From Bacillota bacterium (GTDB taxonomy: Bacteria; Bacillota; Dehalobacteriia; UBA4068; UBA4997): a DNA stretch of 34,139 nt. The notes beneath the pieces were generated by a model. That model saw only the letters and a program-made list of their open reading frames with translations, did not search any database and was not told the origin of the DNA. Below are positions 17,371 through 25,677 of the stretch, piece by piece; position 1 is the stretch's first letter, and each line of letters begins with the position of its first letter. The stretch lies in assembly GCA_021769035.1 (NCBI GenBank), contig JAETTP010000022.1:1-34139 (forward strand), read 5' to 3'. The position numbers and the translations under genes were made by a program.

Positions 17371-17919
17371 TTATTTATTCGCCTGGCTCCGCGCCATCTG
17401 GACACCCTCCTGATAGGCCTGCAAATTAAGCGGTAGCAGCTTGGCCTTAAAATTGTTAGCCAGCGCCTTTTGCACCGCCGCCTCCGATACAATATCCGTC
17501 AGGCCCACCAACACGCCTAAAGCCAGCACGTTAGCGGAAAGCTCGTTGTGCAGCTTATCGCGGGCCACCGCCAGCATTGGCAGGCTGTGCAGCTTAACGG
17601 AGCCGCCCTCCAATCCCGTGGGGCTGACAAAATCACTGTCGATAATCAATATACCGCCCTCGGCAATATCCCCGGCGTATTTGTTATAAGCCTCCTGCGA
17701 GAGGCAAAGCAGTACGTCCGGCACCTTAACCTTGGGATAATAAATCGGCGTGTCCTTGATAACAACCTCGCCCTGGCTGCTGCCGCCGCGGGATTCCGGC
17801 CCGTAAACCTGGCTTTGCGCCGCAAAGTAGCCCTGATAAAGAGCAGCCTCCGCCAGCAGCACTGCACAGCGGATAATCCCTTGGCCGCCGGTGCCGGAAA
17901 ATCTAACCTCAAATTTCAT
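17371..17919 (-). CDS. korC: 2-oxoacid:ferredoxin oxidoreductase, gamma subunit
   Basis: The 182-residue gamma subunit of a four-part ferredoxin-linked oxidoreductase, most likely acting on 2-oxoglutarate. The N-terminal GTGGQGIIRCAVLLAEAA (10-27) is the family hallmark, followed by SQVYGPESRGGSSQGEVVI and a central VPDVLLCLSQEAYNKY. The ATG at 17919 shares its A with the korB TAA stop and has only a weak GGTG-like site, so translation is probably coupled to korB. It is the last gene of the korDABC operon, with a hairpin 6 bases past the stop. Substrate is inferred from the D-A-B-C gene set typical of Kor; a branched-chain 2-oxoacid enzyme is the main alternative. Confidence 0.93.
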   Translation of the reverse strand: MKFEVRFSGTGGQGIIRCAVLLAEAALYQGYFAAQSQVYGPESRGGSSQGEVVIKDTPIYYPKVKVPDVLLCLSQEAYNKYAGDIAEGGILIIDSDFVSPTGLEGGSVKLHSLPMLAVARDKLHNELSANVLALGVLVGLTDIVSEAAVQKALANNFKAKLLPLNLQAYQEGVQMARSQANK

Positions 17920-18749
17920 TATTTATCACCAGCCTTTTCCGCAGCCCCATTTTCCGCCAAAAGCCGGGCCATTTGCTCGCCGTATTCCACAGCCTCGGTT
18001 TCAAAATGCTTGCCAATTATGATTTTGTCTTGCAATTCCTCAGCCGACATTTTGGCCGCCTGCTGCACCGTCACGGTGTTATCGCGCAGCCAGAACAGCA
18101 TTTCCGCCGGCTCCGGTATATCATTGTAGCGGCCGTAGGAAATTGGGCAGGTGGCCACAGCCTCCACCACCGCAAAGCCCTTGTGGCGGCTGGCCTCAAC
18201 CAACAGATTAGTCAGCTGCGCCGCGTGATAAACATCACCGCGGGCCACATAGGTTGCCCCTGCGCCGCGGGCCAGCTCCACCAGGTTAAAGGCGCGGTCA
18301 ATGCTGCCGTAAGGAGCCGTGGTGGCGTGTTTGCCGGTAGGAGTCAGCGGCGAAAACTGGCCGCCTGTCATGCCGTAAATACTATTGTTAATAATAATCG
18401 CCGTCATATCAATATTGCGGCGGCAGGCGTGAATAAAATGGTTGCCGCCAATGGCCGCCGCGTCGCCGTCGCCCATCACCACAAAGGTTTTCAGGCGCGG
18501 CTCACAAACCTTGGCCCCGGTGGCAAAGGCCAGCGCCCGGCCATGCGCGGTGTGTATCGTGTTCAAATCCATATAACCGCTCATTCGGGAAGAGCAGCCG
18601 ATGCCGGAAACCAGCAAAACATCGTCCTGCGGATAGCCCAATTTGTCCAGAGCCCTGGCCAGGGCCGACATCACAATGCCGTTGCCGCAACCTGGGCACC
18701 AAATATGCGGCAGATTGTCCCGAAAATACTTTTCATATACAGCTTCCAT
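17919..18749 (-). CDS. korB: 2-oxoacid:ferredoxin oxidoreductase, beta (TPP) subunit
   Basis: The 276-residue thiamine-diphosphate subunit. WCPGCGNG (17-24), GIGCSSRMSGY (49-59) and the HTAHGRALAFATG stretch match KorB. The TPP/Mg motif runs from GDGD (93-96) with GGNH to the NNSIYGMTGGQ segment at 121-131. The ATG at 18749 overlaps the korA TGA by one base (TGATG), and GGAGG lies 9 bases upstream. It would release CO2 from the 2-oxoacid and pass electrons to ferredoxin via KorD. All expected residues are present, so the enzyme looks functional. Confidence 0.95.
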   Translation of the reverse strand: MEAVYEKYFRDNLPHIWCPGCGNGIVMSALARALDKLGYPQDDVLLVSGIGCSSRMSGYMDLNTIHTAHGRALAFATGAKVCEPRLKTFVVMGDGDAAAIGGNHFIHACRRNIDMTAIIINNSIYGMTGGQFSPLTPTGKHATTAPYGSIDRAFNLVELARGAGATYVARGDVYHAAQLTNLLVEASRHKGFAVVEAVATCPISYGRYNDIPEPAEMLFWLRDNTVTVQQAAKMSAEELQDKIIIGKHFETEAVEYGEQMARLLAENGAAEKAGDK

Positions 18750-19936
18750 CAACAGGCACCTCCCATCACTTCGGCCAGCTTGGCCTCCACGGCCTGTTTA
18801 ATGGTGGCCGGGGTTATCAGGCGGCCGTTCACCTGGTTTACAGACAGGAACGGAATCCCTCTCAGGGCTGCCTTGGCCTCCACGGCCAACTGCCCCATAT
18901 TCATCTCCGGCATTACCACCAGCTTTTTGTCCGCGCAGATTTCCCGGATTTGCGCCGCCGGGAAAGGCCAAATCGTCTTTAAGCGCAACAGCCCTACTTT
19001 TAGGCCCTGCTGACGCAGCTCCTCCAACGCCTCCTGCGCGGAACGGGCCACGGCCCCGTAGGCGATAATCACGCAATCTGCGTCCGCACATTCCAGCTGC
19101 TCCAGCTCGGCAATTTCGTCCACGTGGTCCTCGATTTTATGGCACAGCCGGTTGATAAAGGTTTCCACCTGCGCAGCGTCTGAGGTGTAAAAGCCTGCTT
19201 CATTGTGGGTTAAGCCGGTAAAGTGATAGCGCTCGCCCTGGCCCAGAGGCACAAATGGCGGCACGCCGCTGACCGTGTTAGCAAAAGGCAGATATTTTTC
19301 GCCTTGTTTGGTATCCTTGCCGGCCCTTTCGATAATTTCCGGCTCCGGGTCCTGAGAGATATCAAAGCCCTCCCGCAGGTGGCCGATTTTTTCATCAAGC
19401 AACACAATCACCGGCGTACGATATTTTTCCGCCAGATTGAAAGCTTGAATGGTTGTGTAATACGCCTCCTGCACGGAGGAGGGAGATAGCGCAATGATTG
19501 AATGGTCGCCATGCGTGCCCCAGCGCGCCTGCATAATATCGCCCGATTGAGGCATCGTAGGCAGGCCTGTGCTGGGACCAAAGCGCATTACGTTGATAAT
19601 CACCAACGGCACCTCCGCCACTGCGGCGTAACCAATCAGCTCCTGCATAAGCGAAAAGCCGGGGCCGGAAGTGGCCGTGAAAGCCTTGTGCCCCACCATA
19701 GACGCGCCAATCATCGCCCCGATGGAAGCAATCTCGTCCTCCATTTGCATAAAATAGCGCCCCAGCTTGGGAAATTCCCTGGCTATGTACTCGGCAATTT
19801 CCGTGCTGGGCGTAATCGGATAGCCGCCGAAAAAAGAGGCCCCGGCCTTGATGGCGCCCAGAGCGCAGGCCTCGTTGCCCTGCATCAGCACCACGTTTTC
19901 CCGCAAAGCAGCAGTTTGATTTTTAGGCTCAGTCAT
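18749..19936 (-). CDS. korA: 2-oxoacid:ferredoxin oxidoreductase, alpha subunit
   Basis: The 395-residue alpha subunit, which holds the pyrimidine-binding half of the active site and the CoA-side domains. YPITPSTE (39-46), MEDEIASIGAMIGASMVG and the GPGFSLMQELIGYA stretch identify it. The following INVMRFGPSTGLPTMPQSGD is also typical of KorA. The ATG at 19936 has AGGAGG 7 bases upstream and lies inside the last codons of korD, an 8-base overlap, so the two are translated together. In anaerobes this complex makes or uses 2-oxoglutarate through reversible ferredoxin-dependent chemistry. Confidence 0.95.
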   Translation of the reverse strand: MTEPKNQTAALRENVVLMQGNEACALGAIKAGASFFGGYPITPSTEIAEYIAREFPKLGRYFMQMEDEIASIGAMIGASMVGHKAFTATSGPGFSLMQELIGYAAVAEVPLVIINVMRFGPSTGLPTMPQSGDIMQARWGTHGDHSIIALSPSSVQEAYYTTIQAFNLAEKYRTPVIVLLDEKIGHLREGFDISQDPEPEIIERAGKDTKQGEKYLPFANTVSGVPPFVPLGQGERYHFTGLTHNEAGFYTSDAAQVETFINRLCHKIEDHVDEIAELEQLECADADCVIIAYGAVARSAQEALEELRQQGLKVGLLRLKTIWPFPAAQIREICADKKLVVMPEMNMGQLAVEAKAALRGIPFLSVNQVNGRLITPATIKQAVEAKLAEVMGGAC

Positions 19937-20138
19937 CAGCCGGCACCTCCTTTATCTCAAAACAAAAATCCGGGCAATGCAAGGAACAGCTTTGGCAGCC
20001 AATGCAAGCCTCCACATTAGCCACCTCAGCCTTACCGTCCGGCCGGATTTTCAAAACATCCTTGGGGCACAGTGCGGCGCAAATGCCGCAGGCCTTACAG
20101 GTTTTGGCATTAAGAACAACAGTAAATTTTTTCCCCAA
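19929..20138 (-). CDS. korD: 2-oxoacid oxidoreductase delta subunit, 2[4Fe-4S] ferredoxin (TTG start)
   Basis: A 69-residue ferredoxin-like subunit with two CxxCxxCxxxCP clusters: Cys14, 17, 20, 24 and Cys45, 48, 51, 55, each followed by Pro. It would carry electrons out of the KorAB core. The only usable start is TTG at 20138, since an in-frame TGA lies 9 bases upstream. GAGGAG sits very close to it (2 bases), so initiation may be weak. Its stop overlaps korA by 8 bases. It is the first gene of the operon and follows the promoter-like repeat block. Confidence 0.93.
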   Translation of the reverse strand: MGKKFTVVLNAKTCKACGICAALCPKDVLKIRPDGKAEVANVEACIGCQSCSLHCPDFCFEIKEVPADD

Positions 20139-20148
20139 AACTCCTCAA

Positions 20149-20186
20149 CCCCTTTTCTGATAAGTTTAAACCCCTTTTTCTGATAA
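20149..20186 (-). repeat. Two direct repeats in the kor leader
   Basis: CCCCTTTTCTGATAA (20149-20163) and CCCCTTTTTCTGATAA (20171-20186) recur 22 bases apart, directly before the korD start. On the kor transcript they read UUAUCAGAAAAAGGGG, so each copy also ends in a ribosome-binding-like purine run. They could be an operator, an RNA element or a simple duplication of the RBS region. Confidence 0.7.
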
Positions 20187-20229
20187 TTTTTCCACGGCGC
20201 CTTTCACACCGATTCTTATCACGTTTATT

Positions 20230-20235
20230 ATTATA
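20230..20235 (-). promoter_or_regulatory. Putative kor promoter -10 element
   Basis: On the minus strand TATGGTATAAT gives a perfect -10 with TG extension about 90 bases before korD. No good -35 is found 16-18 bases upstream, so an extended -10 promoter or an activator is implied. The same element recurs at 20341-20346 and 20454-20459, with a variant at 20573-20578, within the tandem repeat. Confidence 0.5.
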
Positions 20236-20578
20236 CCATAGAAACAACGTTATTTTTCTAATTTTACAAATTGCACTATGGTATTGGTTCGCAATGGGCT
20301 CTGCCGGCGCCCTTTGGGCTTGGCACTCGCCTTTGCTCACATTATACCATAGGGACAAGGTTATTTTACCTAATTCTAAAAAATTGCACTATGGTATTTG
20401 TTCGCAATGGGCTCTGCCGGCGCCATTTGGGCTTGGCACTCGCCTTTGCTCACATTATACCATAGGGACAAGGTTATTTTACCTAATTCTAAAAAATTGC
20501 ACTATGGTATTAGTTCGACTACAATTCAATCTACGTACAGCTCCGCTGGACTTGATTTCACTGAGTACTCACATTATA
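20230..20578. repeat. Tandem repeat of about 111-119 bp (three units plus a fourth junction)
   Basis: Units begin at 20230, 20341 and 20454, with a further ATTATA junction at 20573. Each has a conserved AT-rich block of about 57 bases bounded by the inverted ends ATACCATAG and CTATGGTAT, then a second block of about 55-60 bases. The conserved blocks of units 2 and 3 are almost identical; unit 1 has drifted. The second block is nearly the same in units 1 and 2 (two differences in about 55 bases) but unrelated in unit 3, although it ends in the same CTCAC-ATTATA junction. Each unit carries an extended -10 facing korD. The rest of the 554-base gap up to 20692 has no gene I can support. Confidence 0.85.
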
Positions 20579-20617
20579 ACATATTTCTCATATTAATGCA
20601 AGGCTGACTAAACAAAT

Positions 20618-20645
20618 CAAGCGCTTAATTAAAAAAACGCACTTG
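20618..20645 (-). terminator. Weak stem-loop downstream of the ydeI-like gene
   Basis: CAAGCGC (20618-20624) pairs with GCACTTG (20639-20645), with one G-U on the minus-strand RNA, around a T-rich 14-base loop. The tail is AUUUGUUU. It is the only candidate ending the ligA/ydeI transcript; the U-tract is poor, so it is tentative. Confidence 0.3.
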
Positions 20646-20692
20646 TAATTTGAATAATCTCTTTTTAGCCCCTCTCTCCACCCGCTCCGCAG

Positions 20693-21253
20693 TTACATCG
20701 GTTTCAGGTTTTTATTCAGCCTATCCACCAGCCAGGCCATTCTCCTTTCCCGTCCTGCGTCGGTTTTGGCGGCTAAATAGGCTTTGGTGTAGGTCTTTTT
20801 TACAGATAAAGGCATTGCCTGGAAATTGGTAAAGGCCGGCTCATAGGCCGCCAACAGAGCGGCCAGGCAGGCAATCTGCTCCTCATTGACCGGCGCAGCC
20901 TTGGGAGCGTCCCATTGGCCGTTTTGCTTGGCCTCTTCAATTTTCTTCCTGCCAAAATCGGTCATCAGCCCTCTTTCCTCCAGGCCTTTAACCAACGCTT
21001 TGTTCTTTTCCGACCACTTGCTATTCGCCCTGCGTAAGGAAAAATATTTCTTATAGGTTTTAGCGTCAAGGCTTTGCATTTGCCCGTCAATCCAGCCAAA
21101 GCAGAGCGCTTCCTCAAGCGCCTCGGCCGCTTTCAGGGTTTTCGGCCCGCCGGCTTTGCCAAACAAAAGCCAAACGCCCGCGCTGGACAAACAATTTTCC
21201 TCCAGCCATTTTCTGAACTCTTCCCGGCTGGCAAATTGCATCATATCGCTCAT
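20693..21253 (-). CDS. YdeI/OmpD-associated family protein
   Basis: A 186-residue soluble protein of the YdeI family, whose biochemical role is not settled (some members are linked to stress or peptide resistance). Seen are FASREEFRKWLEEN (7-20), GVWLLFGKAGG, the conserved EEALCFGWIDGQMQSLDAKTY split over the middle, and FSLRRANSKWSEKNKALV. The C-terminal third ends KTDAGRERRMAWLVDRLNKN, also usual. GGGGTG precedes ATG 21253 by 4 bases; ATG 21244 is possible but lacks a site. It is 18 bases downstream of ligA, so it is probably co-transcribed, although no functional link is known. Confidence 0.88.
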   Translation of the reverse strand: MSDMMQFASREEFRKWLEENCLSSAGVWLLFGKAGGPKTLKAAEALEEALCFGWIDGQMQSLDAKTYKKYFSLRRANSKWSEKNKALVKGLEERGLMTDFGRKKIEEAKQNGQWDAPKAAPVNEEQIACLAALLAAYEPAFTNFQAMPLSVKKTYTKAYLAAKTDAGRERRMAWLVDRLNKNLKPM

Positions 21254-21271
21254 CTTGCACCCCGCCTTTTC

Positions 21272-23302
<2,031 letters not shown>

Positions 23303-23348
23303 TTACAGCGGCCTTTGCCAAATTGAACGCCACCGTAATCTTCCTTTC

Positions 23349-23382
23349 AATTCAATGTTTAATTCAATTCAATGTTTAATTC
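23349..23382. repeat. 17-bp direct repeat upstream of ligA
   Basis: AATTCAATGTTTAATTC occurs twice in tandem (23349-23365 and 23366-23382), with a decayed third copy after it. It lies in the 121-base gap between ligA and the ArsC/Spx-like gene. It may be a protein-binding site or simple slippage; no -10/-35 pair is convincing there. Confidence 0.75.
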
Positions 23383-23405
23383 AAAGTTTAAGCAAAATTT
23401 CGTCT

Positions 23406-23756
23406 TTATTTAAGCTTTTCCGCCCATTGCTCCGGCTTAAAGCCCACCAAAACGGTATCATCTAGCACCAGCAGCGGCCTTTTCACCAGCATGCCGTCGC
23501 TGGCTAAAAGAGCCAGCTGCTCCTGCTCGCTCAGCTGTGGCAATTTATCTTTAAGCTGCATTTGCTTGTAGAGCACGCCGCTGGTGTTGAAGAACTTTTT
23601 CAGCGGCAGGCCGCTCAGCTTGTGCCAGGTCGCCAGCTCCGCCTGCGTGGGGTTGGCCTCCTTGATATGACGGTCCGTATATTCCAAGCCCTGCTCATCC
23701 AGCCAGCTTTTGGCTCTTTTGCAGGTTGTGCATTTAGGATATTCAATAAAAAGCAT
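23406..23756 (-). CDS. ArsC/Spx/MgsR-family thioredoxin-fold protein
   Basis: A 116-residue protein with CTTC (Cys9 and Cys12) at the start of the first helix in PKCTTCKRAKSWL, then the family blocks EYTDRHIKEANPT, LKKFFNTSGVLYKQM and MLVKRPLLVLDD. This is the arsenate-reductase fold that also includes the RNA-polymerase-binding regulators Spx and MgsR. The CxxC and the RPLLV loop are common to both groups, so arsenate reduction or redox-dependent regulation cannot be decided. ATG 23756 has AGGTAGGA upstream; ATG 23774 lacks a site. It follows gntR by 49 bases with a possible promoter overlapping the gntR end, and ligA is 121 bases downstream. Confidence 0.9.
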   Translation of the reverse strand: MLFIEYPKCTTCKRAKSWLDEQGLEYTDRHIKEANPTQAELATWHKLSGLPLKKFFNTSGVLYKQMQLKDKLPQLSEQEQLALLASDGMLVKRPLLVLDDTVLVGFKPEQWAEKLK

Positions 23757-23797
23757 TTTAATCCTACCTTTCATATTTAATTTTTTTTCACATATAT

Positions 23798-23826
23798 ATT
23801 ATAAGTTATTTTTCAGCCGCTGCAAA
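23798..23826 (-). promoter_or_regulatory. Possible promoter for the ArsC/Spx-like gene
   Basis: TTTGCA (23821-23826; four of six consensus bases) and TATAAT (23798-23803) are 17 bases apart on the minus strand, just at the gntR stop. It would let this gene be expressed apart from ispE-gntR. Confidence 0.45.
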
Positions 23827-24501
23827 TTTAGCTTTAAGCATATTAACCAGGCTTTGTTTGGTATTTTCAATATGATGAGCGGCAGCAAGCGCAGCAGCCT
23901 CGCTATCACGACGTTTCAGGGCCTCGATCAGGGTTTGGTGCTCGCTAAGAGAATTTTGGCGCACCTCCACATTGGCCAGAGAAATAATACGGTAGCGAGA
24001 AAGCTGCTCCATAATATTGCTCATCATTGAAACCAAACGCTCGTTGCGGCTGAAAGTGTAAAGCAATTCATGAAAGCGGGCGTCCATAGCCACCCAGTTG
24101 TCCACATTGCCCTCCTGCCAGGTTTGCTCCATTTTGGCGGCCAGCGCGTCCAGCTGCTCATAATCCGCCGCCTCCATACGCTGCGCTGCCAGCTTAACCG
24201 CCAGAGTTTCCAAAGCAGTGCGGATCTCATAAACCGATTCCACATCATTAACGGAAAGACCAGCCACATAGGCCCCCTTGCGCGGCACCATCACCACGAA
24301 GCCCTCCAGCTCCAGACGGCGGATAGCTTCCCGCACCGGCGTACGGCTAACCCCCATTTCGTCGGCCAGCTGCACCTCCAGCAAGCGCTCGCCCGGCGAA
24401 AGCTGCCCCTGCATAATCGCGTTCATCAAAACGTCAAAAACCATATCGCGCAAGGGCTGATAACCCTCCAAGCGAATTGGCGATAATTTTTCTCTGGACA
24501 T
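23806..24501 (-). CDS. GntR-family regulator, FadR/FCD subfamily
   Basis: A 231-residue DNA-binding regulator. The winged helix-turn-helix occupies about residues 15-80 (LADEMGVSRTPVREAIRRLELEGFV, in parts at 45-69, is the recognition region). Residues about 90-225 are the all-helical FCD ligand domain; the acidic/histidine positions DARFHELLY, LSEHQTLIEAL and AAHHIENT fit the metal-binding FCD type, which usually senses a carboxylate. AGGGAGGG is 6 bases before ATG 24501. It lies 42 bases downstream of ispE and shares its transcript. The target and ligand are unknown; the family position and motifs are sure. Confidence 0.92.
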   Translation of the reverse strand: MSREKLSPIRLEGYQPLRDMVFDVLMNAIMQGQLSPGERLLEVQLADEMGVSRTPVREAIRRLELEGFVVMVPRKGAYVAGLSVNDVESVYEIRTALETLAVKLAAQRMEAADYEQLDALAAKMEQTWQEGNVDNWVAMDARFHELLYTFSRNERLVSMMSNIMEQLSRYRIISLANVEVRQNSLSEHQTLIEALKRRDSEAAALAAAHHIENTKQSLVNMLKAKFAAAEK

Positions 24502-24543
24502 AATCGTCCCTCCCTTAAAGCTTCAAAATCCCAACAAATTGCT

Positions 24544-25404
24544 TCAACAGCCCACAGACGGATTGCGCGTGGTTACGGCCCGCACAAAAGGATATTTACC
24601 CTGCAAAGCCTCGGCGGCAATGGCCGCCCGTTTTTTATCCGCGGCAATGCCCAGCACCGTGGCGCCGCTGCCGCACAGCAAGGCGGCCAAGCCCAAAGAC
24701 TGCAACTCCGCCTTAATCGCCGCCAGCTGCGGAAATAGCTGAAAAGCCGGCGCTTCCAAAGCGTTGTAAAGGCTGGCCCGAATAGCCGCCGGATCGCCTT
24801 GCTGCAAAGCCTGGAGCATTTTCTCCGCCGCCCTGGCCTCAGCTTCGGCTGGCGACCTGTCATATTGCTGATAAACCGCCGCCGTATCCACTGCAAAACC
24901 GGGATTTACCAACACTAAGCGCAGCTCCGGGCAAGGCGGCAGTCGGCGCAGCTGTTCGCCAATGCCGGAAGCCAAAGCAGTGCCGCCAAACAGGCAAAAA
25001 GGCACATCCGCCCCCAGGCGGGCCGCCAAGGCCAGCAGCCGCTCCGCCGGCAGCTTAAGCGCAAACAATTCATTCACGGCCAGCAGCACTTGCGCGGCGT
25101 TGGCGGAGCCGCCGGCCAGGCCGCCGCCTAAAGGTATCTGCTTGTGTAAAGTGATTTTCAAACCGGCGTCCAATGCAAACTCCTGCTGCATCAAAGCCCA
25201 GGCCCGCCAGGCCAGGTTATCCTCCGCACAGGATAGGCCTGGCAAATCACAGCTGAGGGAGGTTTCGGCCGCTGGCTCCACCTCAACAACATCACAAAGC
25301 GAAAGCGTTTGCATCACGCTTTCCAGCAAATGATAGCCATCCGGCCGCCGGCCCAGCACCGCCAGCGTCAGATTAATTTTTGCCGCCGCAATTCCTTGAT
25401 ACAT
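24544..25404 (-). CDS. ispE: 4-diphosphocytidyl-2-C-methyl-D-erythritol kinase
   Basis: IspE is the GHMP kinase of the MEP isoprenoid pathway. From ATG 25404 the protein has 286 residues. AKINLTL with Lys9, RPDGYHLLESVMQTL (20-34), the ATP loop PLGGGLAGGSANAAQVL (91-107), GADVPFCLFGGTALASG and the C-terminal ALLCGSGATVLGI are all in place. GGGGAG is 7 bases before this ATG. An upstream ATG (25443) would add 13 residues not found in the family and has no site. A consensus promoter lies 57 bases upstream and faces away from the fapA promoter. It heads the ispE-gntR unit, and perhaps the genes beyond. Confidence 0.96.
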   Translation of the reverse strand: MYQGIAAAKINLTLAVLGRRPDGYHLLESVMQTLSLCDVVEVEPAAETSLSCDLPGLSCAEDNLAWRAWALMQQEFALDAGLKITLHKQIPLGGGLAGGSANAAQVLLAVNELFALKLPAERLLALAARLGADVPFCLFGGTALASGIGEQLRRLPPCPELRLVLVNPGFAVDTAAVYQQYDRSPAEAEARAAEKMLQALQQGDPAAIRASLYNALEAPAFQLFPQLAAIKAELQSLGLAALLCGSGATVLGIAADKKRAAIAAEALQGKYPFVRAVTTRNPSVGC

Positions 25405-25460
25405 CGCTAATCTCCCCTTGCCAAAATAATCCGTCAAATACATAAAATGCTTCTTTGCAT

Positions 25461-25489
25461 ATTGTATAACAAAAAATGCGGCTTGACAA
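25461..25489 (-). promoter_or_regulatory. Promoter of ispE-gntR
   Basis: TTGTCA (25484-25489) and TACAAT (25461-25466) are separated by exactly 17 bases on the minus strand. Both are five-of-six consensus matches. The predicted leader is about 50 nt. Confidence 0.8.
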
Positions 25490-25588
25490 GATGTCTTCCG
25501 CTTTTTTACTGAAAAAAATGAAAAATATCAAAAACTTTCCTTGCTTCTTAATTTGTACCTAAAAAAAATTAAAAAAACAAGTTATCTC

Positions 25589-25617
25589 TTGTCAAATTTA
25601 CAGTGAGAGTGTATAAT
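25589..25617 (+). promoter_or_regulatory. Promoter of fapA-cheY
   Basis: TTGTCA (25589-25594) and a perfect TATAAT (25612-25617) are 17 bases apart. A-rich runs at 25560-25580 lie directly upstream and resemble an UP element. It diverges from the ispE promoter, the two -35 boxes being 99 bases apart. Between them the sequence is AT-rich without other features I can name. Confidence 0.85.
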
Positions 25618-25677
25618 ATTGTATAGATAAGTTAAATCAGAGGAGATGAACCAAACAAAACATGGAGGTGTTGAAAC

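Noticed and set aside
20281-20330. tRNA-like segment (GGTTCGCAA) in the repeat
   Set aside because: The rest of the cloverleaf and an acceptor stem are missing.
20110-20358. 82-codon frame on the minus strand through the repeat and kor leader
   Set aside because: No ribosome-binding site, and the two differences between repeat units 1 and 2 both change the amino acid, so the repeat is not under coding selection in this frame.
20230-20578. CRISPR array
   Set aside because: Conserved blocks of about 57 bases are too long and have inverted ends, two of the inserts are nearly identical, and no cas gene is near.
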